NCBI GenBank assembly: GCA_964599655.1
Contig: CAZRGV010000033.1
Coordinates: 1 to 50,803 of the forward strand
Direction of reading: 5' to 3'
DNA length: 50,803 nt
Origin: CAZRGV01 sp964599655
GTDB lineage: Bacteria; Planctomycetota; Planctomycetia; Isosphaerales; Isosphaeraceae
The notes under the pieces were generated by a model. It was not told the origin of the DNA. It saw nothing but the letters and a program-made list of their open reading frames with translations, and made no database searches. The first letter of the stretch is position 1. Each line of letters starts with the position of its first letter. The translations under genes were made by a program, and so were the position numbers. Of the stretch, positions 8,863 through 20,800 are shown in pieces.

Positions 8863-11355
8863 TCAATGGCGGAGCAGGAACTCCTTGCTGTTGACCACCG
8901 CCCAGACGAGATCTTCCCAGGCCTTGCGGCGATCACCGGACTTCCGGACGTAGGCCAGGGCTTCGGATCGTTCGTGGTCGGACGGTTGGCGGCTCAGCGA
9001 CGCGAGATAGATCTCCTCGAGAATGGCCTCATCCGAGGCACCCGACTGGAGAAGCCTGCCGATCCGGTTATCGGAACTCTCCAGCTTTTCGCGGATCGCC
9101 TCGCCATTGATGAGCTGGAAGGCCTGGGCGAGCGTGGTGGAGTCTGATCGCTCGCACTCGCAGGTCAGGAGGCGGTCGGGCTTGCCGAAGACCTTGAGGA
9201 ACTCGCCTCCCATCTTCGCGCCCGGCAACTGCACGGCGCGGAGGGAATTGGGCGCGTTCGGGAAGTCGTCCGGCCGGTCGAGCGCCTGGCCGAGAGCATC
9301 AAGCAGAACCTCGGCGGGCAGCAGTTTCACCAGGGCGTGTGAGAAGTTGGCCTCATCGTCGATGTTGGTTGGGTTCGGAGTCGAGCCGAACTGATAGGTT
9401 TTTGACTTCATGATGAGGGCGACGAGCGGTCGGAGCCGCAGGCCGTGGGCGACAAAGTCTTCGGTGATCGCGTCGAGGAGGGCCGGAATCGACGGCGGGT
9501 TTGAGTCCCGGAAGTCGTCGACAGGCTCGACAATGCCACGGCCCATCAGATGGAACCAGACGCGGTTGGCCATGGCTCGAGCGAACTGAGGGTTGTCGCG
9601 CGTCAGCCAGCGGGCCAGGTCGTCGAGTGCGTCGAGGTCTCCGTGCAGGTCGGGCCTGGGTCCGCCGGGAGGCTTGGGGGCCATCATCTCGCCAGAGCGG
9701 GGCTGAATCATCTGGGGCTTGCCGGCGAGGTAGACCACTTCGTCGCCATTGATCTCGTGCTTGTCGAAGCGATCCCGGCGCTGGTTGTTGATCTGCTTGC
9801 GATCGAGGTTGGCGAAGTAGGCCGCCAGGCCGTAGTAGTCGTCCTGAGTCCAGACGTCGAACGGGTGGTTGTGGCATCGAGCGCACTGGAGCCGGACGCC
9901 GAGGAAGATCTGTCCGACCGACTCGGCGGCGGTCTGCGGGTCGCGATTGGTCCGGAAGAAGCTGGCGGGCGGGTTGCGCCAGGTCGAGCCTCGGGCCGAG
10001 ACGATCTGACGAGCGAACTGGTCCATAGGAACGTCGGTGGCGATCTGGTCGCGAAGCCATCGCTGGAAGACCCAGACCCCCTTGGCTCCCATCGTCTTCT
10101 CTTCGTTGCGGAGCAGGTCGGCCCATTTCAAGGCCCAGAAGTCGGCGAACTCGGGACGATCGAGGAGCCGGTCAATGAGCCTGGATCGCTTGTCCGGGTC
10201 GGGATCGTCGAGGAAGTCCCGGACCTCCTTCGGCGTGGGCAGAACGCCGATGGCGTCGAGATAGGCGCGACGGAGGAAGACCGTATCGCTGGCCGGTTCG
10301 GAGGGATGGATCTTGAGGGCTTTGAGCTTGGCGAAGACAGGGATGTCGACCACGTTGGCGGGCTCGATCTCCTTCCAGGCGAAGCCGGGCCGGTCGTGAA
10401 GGAAGGCGAGCCGGCTGGTCGCCCGGCCTTCGAGGTATCGGACGGAAACGGCGACCTCGCCGGGTCCCTGGGCCACGACCCTGCCGTCGGGCGTGACCTC
10501 AACGCGGGTTGGGTCGTTGACGTCAAAGGCCGCCTGTCGGGTCACGTCGCGATGGGTGCCGTCGGAAAACTCCGCCGTGACAACGAGTTGCTGCGACAGG
10601 CAAGGCGCCGCGAGCAAGCGCTCGCTGGGAAAGACGGTCAGGCCGGTCAGGGTCCTGGCGGTCGCAACGTCGTCGGTGGCCCCCTGGGCGACCCATTCGA
10701 GCAAGGTCCGTGCCTCGGGCGAGTCGAGCGGGAACCTCAGACCGCCTTCATGAGGAACCTGCCCGGTCGGCTTTCGGAGGATGAGGCTCTGTTCGGGCTG
10801 GCTGCGGTCGACCCGGCGGCCAAACACGTCGCGGGTCAATGCGAGCAGGTCGAAGGCGGGATCGTCGCCGCGAAGGCTGAGCTTGAACCCCCCTTTGCCG
10901 TTGAGGTTGCCGTGGCAGGCTCCCATGTTGCAGCCGGCCTTCGAGAGCACGGGATGGACGTCCAGCCGATAACTCGCCGGTCGCGATCGCGAGGCGTGTT
11001 CGACCCGGACCGGCACCTCGGCCGGCTGACCGTCGACCTCGACCCGAAGCCGGGTTTCACCGTCCGCCAAGGGCCCGACGACTCCCGACGCACTCACCGC
11101 GGCGATCGACTCCGTCAGGACCGAATAACGGGCCTCGGCCGTCCGATCGCGGACCGAGCCATCGGCCTCGACGACCGACACGGCCACCTGTTGCCTCGAC
11201 TTCGCTCCGTCCAGGATCACGCATGGAGGAACCACCTCGATCCTTCGCGAGTCCATCGCGTTGCCCCGAACCGTGGAGGACAGGACGATCAGGACGAGAC
11301 CGAGGAGGCTCAGGAAGTTCCGCGCCAAAAGGCGGGAGATCATCGGGCGGGACAT
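8863..11355 (-). CDS. DUF1549/DUF1553 protein with Ig-like (Big2-type) domain
   Basis: 830 residues from ATG 11355, with GGGGAG five bases upstream; the open frame continues to 11547 but without homology. A signal sequence or anchor spans about 7-30. An Ig-like region of the Big2 type follows (VVPPCVILDGAKSRQQVAVSV, then GVVGPLADGETRLRVEVDG), then a cytochrome-like segment whose cysteine motif is CNMGACH (about 143-149), a CX4CH spacing rather than CXXCH. A second Ig-like strand set is near LTGLTVFPSERLL. DUF1549 begins about 390 (FLRRAYLDAIGVLPTP) and holds CARCHNHPFDVW near 490; DUF1553 is about 590-830 (RAMANRVWFHLMGRGIVEP). The loss of the standard first heme motif sets this subgroup apart from the other three PSD1 proteins here. 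It forms a pair with the DUF1501 gene downstream. Confidence 0.9.
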   Translation of the reverse strand: MSRPMISRLLARNFLSLLGLVLIVLSSTVRGNAMDSRRIEVVPPCVILDGAKSRQQVAVSVVEADGSVRDRTAEARYSVLTESIAAVSASGVVGPLADGETRLRVEVDGQPAEVPVRVEHASRSRPASYRLDVHPVLSKAGCNMGACHGNLNGKGGFKLSLRGDDPAFDLLALTRDVFGRRVDRSQPEQSLILRKPTGQVPHEGGLRFPLDSPEARTLLEWVAQGATDDVATARTLTGLTVFPSERLLAAPCLSQQLVVTAEFSDGTHRDVTRQAAFDVNDPTRVEVTPDGRVVAQGPGEVAVSVRYLEGRATSRLAFLHDRPGFAWKEIEPANVVDIPVFAKLKALKIHPSEPASDTVFLRRAYLDAIGVLPTPKEVRDFLDDPDPDKRSRLIDRLLDRPEFADFWALKWADLLRNEEKTMGAKGVWVFQRWLRDQIATDVPMDQFARQIVSARGSTWRNPPASFFRTNRDPQTAAESVGQIFLGVRLQCARCHNHPFDVWTQDDYYGLAAYFANLDRKQINNQRRDRFDKHEINGDEVVYLAGKPQMIQPRSGEMMAPKPPGGPRPDLHGDLDALDDLARWLTRDNPQFARAMANRVWFHLMGRGIVEPVDDFRDSNPPSIPALLDAITEDFVAHGLRLRPLVALIMKSKTYQFGSTPNPTNIDDEANFSHALVKLLPAEVLLDALGQALDRPDDFPNAPNSLRAVQLPGAKMGGEFLKVFGKPDRLLTCECERSDSTTLAQAFQLINGEAIREKLESSDNRIGRLLQSGASDEAILEEIYLASLSRQPSDHERSEALAYVRKSGDRRKAWEDLVWAVVNSKEFLLRH

Positions 11356-11785
11356 GGCGTCTCCCCAGGGGCGGAGGACCGAGGCGAGACCAACACCTGG
11401 GCCAACAGGTGGGATCACCCCTTTTAGATAACGGCAACCGACGAGCAGCGTCAAGCAACTATTGAACAGCCACCACCTTCGATCGAGGGCGAGACACAAG
11501 CCATCTCGCACCGACTGCCAAAATGGCAGGTGGGTTCGTTTTGTCAAAAGAGACCTCGGAAGCAGGATGTCGCCTGACCGCGGCTCCCGACATTTCGGTT
11601 CGTTTCGGGAGCCGACGACGCGCCTGGAACCACGGAGTGGGTTCGTTTTGTCTCGGCGGCTCTCGACGAGACCGGGCCGGTCGGAACGTGGTTCCGGGAT
11701 GCCGACTTCCGTCGTTCGAACGTCTCCTCAACAATAAGATCGTGACGGGAGCGTTGGGAATTCGGGTTGGTTCCCGAGAATCAAG
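11356..11785. repeat. intergenic region with repeated GGTTCGTTT motifs and a hairpin
   Basis: No convincing gene. The motif GGGTTCGTTTTGTC occurs at 11532-11545 and again from 11638, with a variant GGTTCGTTT at 11597-11605. The middle copy lies in the loop of a 9-bp perfect inverted repeat (GGCTCCCGA at 11582 pairing with TCGGGAGCC ending near 11615). The motif core resembles the GAGTTCGTT repeats at 45.4-45.9 kb and the reverse-strand copy near 45213. These look like a dispersed intergenic repeat of this genome. Confidence 0.5.
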
Positions 11786-11820
11786 AAAAAGGGCGACCCC
11801 TCGTGTGAGAGGGGTCGCCC
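11786..11820 (-). terminator. rho-independent terminator of the giant surface-protein gene
   Basis: A perfect 12-bp inverted repeat, GGGCGACCCCTC (11791-11802) and GAGGGGTCGCCC (11809-11820), with a 6-base loop. Read on the minus strand it is followed by TTTTT (11790-11786) and CTTG. It sits 36 bases after the stop of the 11857-22830 gene. Confidence 0.92.
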
Positions 11821-11856
11821 TTGGAAGAGCGTTGTTGGCGATGCGTCGCGGCGGTC

Positions 11857-14800
11857 TCACTGCTTGACGTTGCGGTTTCGGAAGGCCGCGAGCCGGTTGA
11901 GGAAGTTGCCGCCGCTGGCGGCGCCCCGCTTGGCCTTCGCCTGGGCGAGGGCCTGACGCCGTGCGAGCTGCTGGTTCCGGAGGCTCTGGCCAGCAGCGGT
12001 CGTGTTCGGAACCGTGACCGGAGCCGTGGTCACCAGCACCACCGCGGGAGTCACCACTGGGGCCGAGGACGGAACCGGCAGGCTCTGGCTGTACTCGGGA
12101 ACCAGCGTGTGATTGGCGTTCTGGACCGCGCCCGGAGGCAGGTCGACCAGCACCGAGCCGGTGGAGAGGAAGTTGCCGGAGAGGTTGAACTTGACGGTCT
12201 GGTTGTCGATCCAGCTCAGGCTGGTGGCACGAGCCGGGTTGGACGGGTCGAGGCCGTTACCGGAGAGGAGCAGGTCGGTTGCCTGCACGGTCGAGCGATC
12301 GACCGGCGAGGAGAAGCTCAGGGTGACCGAACCCGAGGAGAGTCGGGCGTCGGTGACTCCGGAGCCGAAGCCCGCCGTCGGCCGGCTCTGGGCCAGAGCG
12401 ATCTGGCTCGCGAGCGCCGAGCCGGAGAGAAGCGAGAACGTGGTCACCGGGTTGCCGGAGGTGCCGTTGTACTCGAAGGCCCCGATATCAGCCTTGGTCC
12501 CGACGGTGCCGACGTTCGGGATGTCGACCCGGCCTCGGTTGAGGAAGTCGGTCGGTGGCGCGACGGCGTCGAGCCCTCGGTCGATCGCGGCCGACGTCGA
12601 CGTGATGTCGTAGTTGGCCCCGAGGAAGAAGTTGCCCGGCCCGTTGCCATCGGGACGAGGATCGAGCGGGCTGACGAACGACGGGTTGCCGGTGAGGTTG
12701 CCGTTGGCGTCGGGGGTCGGTCCGAGCAGAGACGGATTGAACCCGCCGCCCACTCCCACGGTATCGTCGGCCGGGCTGGAGACGCTTGGCCCGTTGGCGG
12801 AGAAGAGGTTGTACAGGACCTTCAGCCGGTTCGGGTTCGTGGCGAGGATGGCCTGACCGTTGCGGTAGACGGTCCGGTCGGCGTTCTGCCAGAAGATGTT
12901 GTTGTCGAGGTCGGCGAGAATCGGCCCGGTCGAGTCGGTCAGGGCGAAGATGCCGGTGGTGTTGAAGGCGACCGTGTTGTTGATCACCTTCACATCCTGG
13001 CCGCCCTGGAAGCTCGTGGTCGAGCCGTTCACGTCGTTGATCAAGAGACCGTAGATATTGCCGATCAGGCCGTTGTTCACGATCTGAGGCGCCCGGGAGG
13101 TGCCGTAGACCGAGACCGCCACGCCGAAGTTGGAGTCGATGATGTAGTTCTTATCCAACAAGATGTTGGAGTTTTCGATCAGAACACCAATCGACCCGTT
13201 CTGGATCGGGCTGGTCTGGTTGTTGCCCGACAAGGGGCTGGAGATCGTGAACCCGGCGACCTCGGTGGGGAACGACGGGATGCTGACGAGGTCGGTGGCC
13301 TTGACGGCCGGGCTGGTGGCCTGGCCGGCGTTGTACGGAGCCCGGATGACCGTCTTGAGCGCCGTACCGGGGACGAGCTTCGAGTCGGTGCTGCTGGGGT
13401 CGGCCGAGACGAGCCGCACGAGCGACTTCATCTGGACCGCCTCGTTGTAGACGACCGCCGAGCCGGTGGGGGTGCCGCCGAGGACGGCGACGGTGTCTCC
13501 GACGGAGGCCGCCGCGAGGCCCGCAGCGATCGTCGAGTAGGGGTCGAAGCGGGTTCCCGTCGGGGTCGGGTTCGTGGCACTGGCGCTGACGAAGATCGTC
13601 TTGGAGAACGCGGGGTTCAGAACGATAAAGTCGAGGTTGAAGTCGCCGCCGGGCTGGCCGTTACCCGTGGGGAACGAGCCGTTGTACTCGCCGTCGACGA
13701 GGTTGCCGGCGATGTCGGTCACGCCATTGCCGCTGCCGACGAGGGTGACCCGGTAGAGGTCGTTGGTGGTGATTCCGGTCAGGTTGAACCGGATGATCTC
13801 CGAGCCCGTGGGGGTCTGGAGGTAGTTGATCTGCAGGCTGGACAGATCGACGTTCACGGGGACGTCGTTGCCGTTGCCGAAGATGCCGTCGCCACCGGCG
13901 CGGACGGCCTTGATGGTGCTGCTGTTGAGGGTCGACGGATCGAAGTTCTCGTTGACGGCGATCGCCACCGAGACCGTGCCGTTGTTGACGGTTGCCTGCG
14001 CCCCTGGAAGCGGAGACGTGCCGGTGATGCGAGGCCCTTGGGTATCGACGACGAACGGGACGAGGGCGTTCGGATCGTTGAGGTTGGAGGTGTTGCCGCT
14101 CTGGTCGACGACCCGGATGCGGGCGACGCTATAGCCGCTGTCGTCGGCCGTGCCAAGGATCCCGTCGGGACCCACGTTGTAGTTGGTGTCGGGAACCTTC
14201 TTGGTGAGGGTGACACTGAAGTTGCCCTGAGCGTCGGTCGTGGCCTGGCCGGCATCCAGGATGTCGTAGACGCCGTTACCCTTGGTCGAGATATCGACGA
14301 TGACCGTCTGGCCCAGAAGCGGGTTGGTCGGCGGGGGCACGTCGGTGATCTGACCGGTGAAGGTGGGCAGCGGGTTGTTGGTGATATTATCGTTGGGCCG
14401 ATTGTCGGTGTCGGGCGCCAGTCGGACCGTGCCGGGGACGACCGCCGGCGGGTGGGTGTCGATGGCGAAGGTGACGAAGAAGTCGCCGCCCGGAATGCCG
14501 TTACCCGAGGGCAGCGGGAGCTGGAGCCCGTTGGGCGATCCGCCGACGGTGTCCTCGCCGTCGAGCGGCAGTCCTTGCGGGTTGCGAACGACGTTGTCGC
14601 CGTTGCCGAGGACCGTGATCCGGTAGAGGTCGTTGGTCAGGTTCAGCCCGAGGTTACCCACTCCGATGGTAACGGTCTGGGTATTCGGGTCGTAGGACAG
14701 CTTGCCCGAGAGCGGGATGAAGCGGTCCTGCGAGTTGTTGTTGTTGCCGAAGATGCCGTCGCCGCCGGACGCCTGGAGCAGGAAGGTCAGGTTGTTGACG

Positions 14801-17800
14801 GTGGCCGGGTCGATCCGCTGGTTGAACTTGATCTGGATCGCTTGGGGGTTGACGTTGGTGCCGCTGACGCCACCCACCTTGTACAGGTTGATGGGAATCG
14901 GGCTGCTCGGGTTGGACGGGTTGGGCAGCAGGGCCGTGACGTCGATGATCGTCGGCGGGAAGAGCTGCCGGTACTCGTAGGCACCGACGTCGAAGAACGG
15001 ACGGCTGCCGAACCCGACGTTGGCCCGGTTGGGATCGTCGACCCGGAGGAAGCCTGCCGCGTCCCGTTCACCGGTGATCGGCGTGTAGGTATAGATCGGA
15101 CTTCCCGGCGTGATCGAGGCCGGCACCCACTGGTCGTAGTAACCGCGCTGTCCTGGCGGGTAGCCCGGCAGGGTCACGAGGTCGCCGCCCGAGGTGGCGG
15201 AGCCAAGACCACCGAACGGATTGCTCCGGCCCGTGGCGTTGCGGACGCTCTGGTAGATGTTGGTGACGTTCTGGGTCGCGATCGGCTGGAGCGAAAGGCC
15301 CAGGGCGATCGGACCGATTTCGCTGCGGGCCGCGTCGATCGCGTCGGAGAGGGACGTCAGGGAGAAGTCACCGTTGGCCGGATCGCGAAATGCGGGCTGG
15401 CCAAAGATCGGCTGGGCGTTGAACGGGCCAGCGATAAACTGGGCCGTGGAGGTATCCACGTTGTTGTTGTTGCCGCTGAACAGGTTGTACTGGAGCTGGC
15501 TGCCCGTGCCTTGCCCCTCGACCCGCACGGCCACGTCGCTGGAGTTGGCGAAGATGTTGTCCATCGCCAGGAAGTAGACGTGCGAGAGACTGTTCTGGCC
15601 GTTGTAGGCCGGGGCGACGGTGTGGATGGCCACGTCGTCGTTGTAGAAGGTGTTGTTGAGGATGACGGCTTCATACGGGTTGGGACCACCCGTGTTGTCG
15701 ACGGTCTCGGAGTTGATCCGGACGCCGACCGGCATGTTGGCGATGGTGTTGTTGTAGAGGAACAACAGGACCGGCTCGCCGCGGAACGTGCCGTCGCGAG
15801 CGATCGGCGCCGTTCCCTGGGGCGGGAACAGGAGCAGGTGAATCTGATTGACACCGGACGGATGGGCGATGACGCCGGCCTGGCTGAAGTCGTACAGGTT
15901 GGAGTTGGAGATCGTCATCGCCTTGGCGGTGTTGAGCTGCAACGCGGGCGTCGTGCCCACCTTGGCCGTAATGCCCGCACCGGAGCCATCGGTGCTGCTC
16001 GAGTAGGCCCAGCCGCCGCCTTGCATCTCAATGCGGGTGATGTACTTGATGTCGGCGTTGTCGATCAGGTTGCCATCGCGGGGGTCCATCAGGTTGTAGT
16101 CGCTGAGGGAGTTGGCCCCGAATCCGATGACACCGCCGTCTCCCGGTTGCGGACCGGCTGTCGGATCACCACCGACCACACCACCCGGGATGGTGGCCAG
16201 GTAGGCTGGGGTGGTGGCCGCGTTCATTGTCACGCCGCGGACCGTCTTACCCACGCTGTTGTCGCGGAGCGAGGTGATGATGGCGGGAACCCGCTGCTGG
16301 CCGGTGGTCTCGTTGCCACCGATGCCCAGGATGCGAATCTGGCTCATCACGCCCGGATCGATCAGCGGGTCGGGCGTCGGGTCGACGCCGTCATCGAAGC
16401 CGACGAGGAAGCCGGCACCGCCCCGCGTATCCGAAAGCTGGCTGCCGCTGGGCATCCCGTTGGCGCCATCACCGGCCGGAGGCACGGTCAGGTCGTTCAA
16501 GAGCTTGACCAGCACCGACTCACCCGGCTTGGGAATGGTGTCGCCGTTGGCCAGGAGCGTTCCAGGCAGGCTGCTCTGGATCGTCAGGGTCAGATAGGGC
16601 CTCTGCTCGGCGGTGAAGTTGTTGAGATCGGGCATCGGGAAGCCGTTCGGTCCCCCGATTGCGAAGCCTCGGACACCGCTGAGGACGATCGTCGACCGGA
16701 GAACGTAGGTCAGGTCGGTGTCGTCCCAGACGGAGTCGACGCTCAAGTTCGCGGGGTAGCCGACGACGGTCGACCCGTTGCGGTTGCCGGGGACCGGGAT
16801 GACCTCCAGGCCGTTGATGTCGTTCCGCTGCATGATGTTGCCGCGGAAGAACGGGTTCCCCGAGATCAGCGGCCGGAGGGGGTCCGCCGCGAGGAGACCG
16901 TTCGGGGTGATCGACATCGGGGCTTCTTTGTTGTCGTAGAAGTCGTTGTTCGTGATGTAGGCGCGGGTCCCGAGGGCACCGACGGTAACGCCGAAGGCGC
17001 TGTTGCCGCCCGCCCCCTGGAAGGCCAGAACGTCGCGCTGACCGATCGTTCCCGAGGGCTCGTTGACCGTGCCGCCACCGTAATAGAAGTTGGCCTCGTC
17101 GATGACGGTCTTCACGCCGGAGAGGATCGAGATGCCGCCCCAGCGAGCGAGGTCGGGCACGTTGCCGGGGGTCGGCAGATTGGTCGAACCGGCGTTGTCG
17201 GAATCGATCGGCGCGACGATGGTCGTCTGAGCGCCGGTGTTGGGATCGACGAAGTAGGTCCGGGCGTTGTCGTCGAACAACGACGTGAAGACAACGCGAG
17301 CATCCCCCGTGTTCTCGGGTTTGAAGCCGGGATCGGTCGGGGCCAGGTTGGGATTGGCGTCGAACTGGCGAATGTAGGTCCGATCGCCAACGTTCAGGCT
17401 GACGTTCGGATTGGTCGTATCAATCGCCGAGCCGCGCTGGAACTTGAACATCATGCCGGGCTGAATGTAAACCCGGATGCTGTTGTTGGTGGTCTGGTTG
17501 CCCGTGTTGTGGAGCAGGGTATCGCCGATATCCATGCGGGCGACGAGCAGATAGGGTAGCGGATCGTCAAAGGTGTAGTTCTGCTGTCCGCCCAGGCTGG
17601 AGGGGTTGTTGACGTAGTGGATGGCGTCGGTCGGCTCGACGGCACCGTTCAACTCGGCACGGACGTAGATGCCGTTGAGGCTGGTGTTGGTGACCGACGT
17701 GCGTCGGATCAGTGGACCTCGAGCGAGCGGGTCCTCGCGGAACGAATCCATGTCGCCGGAGATGCCCGCCTGCGAACCGCCGTTGGGGCCAGGAGCGGCA

Positions 17801-20800
17801 CCCGGAAGCTGCCGGCCATCGATGATCGTGTTGGTGATGGCTGGCCGGCTGTTGAACAGGGTGATCGCATCGAAGCGGAACCCGATGGACTGTGGCACCG
17901 CGCCACCGCCGTAGGTGATCACGCCGTAGTTCAAGGACGAAAGGGAGTCGTCGGCGCCGGAGAGACCCAAGTAGGGACGATTCGGGTCGACGGGTCCAGG
18001 CGCGACGGGGATGGGTCGCCCGCCGTTGCTGGTGTCGTCGAAGTTGCGGAGGACGATGCCGCCGTAGTCACCGGGCTGAGGCAAGGCCCCGCCACCGCCA
18101 GCGAACGGGTTGCCGTCGCCGTTGGTATCGCCTCCGATCGAGTCATCGAGGTATGAGGTGACGTAGACCTTCTGATTGGGGTTCGGTCCGCCGTTGAACT
18201 GGATGGCGCTGCCCTGATTCTGAACGAACAGCGAGGCGTTCTGCATCTTCAGAATCGAGCCGGGCTGGAAGACCAGCAACGTGTTGTAGGGGACCGAGGC
18301 GCTGCCGTCCTGGATGGTCGGCAAGGCTGGATTCTGGGTCGGCTTCTGGAGAACGAAGGTGCGGTTGAGCGGATCGCCGGTGTCGGCCGGGAGGGCGACG
18401 ATGACGACCGGGCCAAGCTGCGACTTGACGGACGCCGCGTAGAAGGCCGAGGGATCAAAGTGGCCGTCGCCGTTGATGTCGAGGTTCGGATTGAAATTGG
18501 TGCCGAAATTGAGAGGACTGTTGAGGTCGCCACCGTTGATGGCGTTGGGCACGGCCTCAGGCGCGAGCACCGGATAGGGCTTCTGCGGACTGCCATCGGG
18601 CAGGCTGCTGGGCGTGCCCGGATCAAAGTTGACGTCGGGCTTGGCGAAAATGACGTTGCCATTGGGAACGACGACGTAGCCGGTCTCGAATCCACCGCCC
18701 GCGACGCCGTCGCCCGACATCCCCGCGCGATACTGGCCGTTGGGGAGCAGGTCTTCCCAACCGCCTTGCGGCGTGGGATTGCCGAGGAACTCGCCGTCGA
18801 TCTGGTTACCGAAGATGTCAAAGATCCGCAAATCCTGACCGCCCTGGATCGCGTTGGGGATGAACAGGCGGTAGTGATCGGCGGGCAATGTGGTGCCGGC
18901 CGGGAGCCGCAAGACCAGGCGGTTCTTGTAGCCGGGCTGGCCGTAGGTGGCGCCCAGGATCGAGTTTTCCAGGGTGACCGTGGTCCCCGAGATGCGGGTG
19001 TAACCAATGCCGTTGGTGAAGCTCGGGTCGACCCCGAAGTCACCGTCGGGCGGGGAGGTCGGGGAGTCGGCCGATCGGATCAGCCAGACAAGGTTGTTGT
19101 AGTTGGCGTTGGGATCGAGTGGCCCCGAGAAATCCACGACGAAGGCGTTGGGAGGCGCCGGAGCCCTGGGGGCGACGCCCGGAACCGGGATCTCGAAATA
19201 GGAACGCGGACCACTGACGGTGAACGCGTTGGGGTTGGTGGGCGTGGGGGCCGGGCTGACCGCCATCACGTTGGTGATGTAGGACGGCACCGGCTGGAGG
19301 TCGAATTGCAGCGCGAAGTTCTGGATTCCCGGCTGGCTCGGATTGCCGTCCAGCGGGTTTCCGGCCGAGTCGGTGATTCCCTGGTATCCGGGCTGCGGAT
19401 AACGAGCCACGAGCATGTAGCGGCCGGCGGGCAGACCGGTGGCGAAGCTGAGGTGGATCTTGCCGGAGTACCAGTCGCTGGTCTGCTGTCGGTTGCTGGT
19501 GTCGGTGTAGGTGGCGCCGGTGATGAAGTTGGAGTAGTCGGTGTCGGCGGCCGTCCCGGTTCCGCCAAGCTGGTTGTCGGAGCCAAGATTGTAAAGCGAG
19601 TAATTGCTGATGTTCGTGGCCGTCGACGGATCGAGCGCCGTGATCTGGAACTGCGTCGGCACGGCGAGCGGGTCGCCGAGCGCCGATGGGAGGACCGGAT
19701 CGGCCACGTTCAGGTCGACGCCCGCGCTGAGATTGGAAATTCTCGCGAGCTGCGTGGGAGAGGTCGTGATGACGAGCGGGCTGGTGGTGTCAATCCGGAA
19801 CGACTGGTCGACGACCGAGGACAGGCCCGGCAACGGGGGCGAATCAGGCTGGCCGACGACGATGACACGGACGGTCTGGAATCCGTCGGGCAGGGCCGAC
19901 GGCGGCTTGATCGTGAAGCGCCCGTTGGCGTCGGTCGTGGTCGAATAGTCGAGGGTCGTCGTGTACGTGAAGCCCCGGCCGTTGGAGCCTTGCTGGAGGT
20001 CGATGGTGCCGTTGTGCAGGGCGTTGAACTGAACCACGACCTGCAAGCCGGCCACGGTTCCCGGAAACGCGGCCGAAACCAGGCCGTCGAAGCTCGGGGT
20101 CGTGGCTCTGGTGTTCCGGTCCCCCTTGATTCCGGTATCGCTGGCTGGGCTAAGCTGCACGGACAGGATGTTCGGGGCCCTGAGAATGGTGCCCGGAAGA
20201 TCCTGGACGAACTTGCCCCCTTCGAGGCCGTTGCCGGAGGGGAAGACGCCGTTGAATTCACCGTCGAGCTTGTTGCCGACGATGTCCGTCACCTTGTCCT
20301 CAATCACCAGGGCATAGCGGTCAGACGGCAGGGCCGACTGCGGCAGGGCGCTCAGGTCGACAATCGCCTGGTTCGTGGCGTTGTTGTACGTCACCTTGAA
20401 CCCGGGATAGGAGTTCAAGATCACGTTGGTCGGGTTGCCGAAGACGCCCGACGAACCGGTCCGGACCAGGATGAAGTTGCTCGAGGTGATGGTCGTCGGA
20501 TCCATCGGCTCGCTGAACTGCACCGTGATCGTGCGAGCGTTGAACGTCGTTCCGGTCACCTGCGGGCTGACCGTGTCATTCAGCGTAAAGCTGCCGCTGT
20601 AGGCAGCCAGGGACTTCGTGTCATCCTTCGAGAGAATCGACCCATCCGCGAAGGTGTACTTGTAGATGCCGTTCGACTTGACGCCGGGCTGATGGGTAAT
20701 GTTCAGGTTGAAAACGGCGAAGGTCGGATTGTTGGGGTCGGCGAAGATCGAGCTCGGGCTGCCGGAAACCCCGCTCGGCACCTGCGTGAATTGCAGGTCG

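Noticed and set aside
9550..11427. A 625-codon plus-strand frame across the DUF1549/DUF1553 gene
   Set aside because: The minus strand has recognisable conserved blocks; this frame is a low-complexity shadow.
11821..17559. A 1912-codon open frame on the plus strand, antisense to the giant gene
   Set aside because: The product is a monotonous mix of Val, Gly, Asp and Arg with no domain, produced by the GC-rich third codon positions of the minus-strand gene, which has a clear export motif, protease and terminator.
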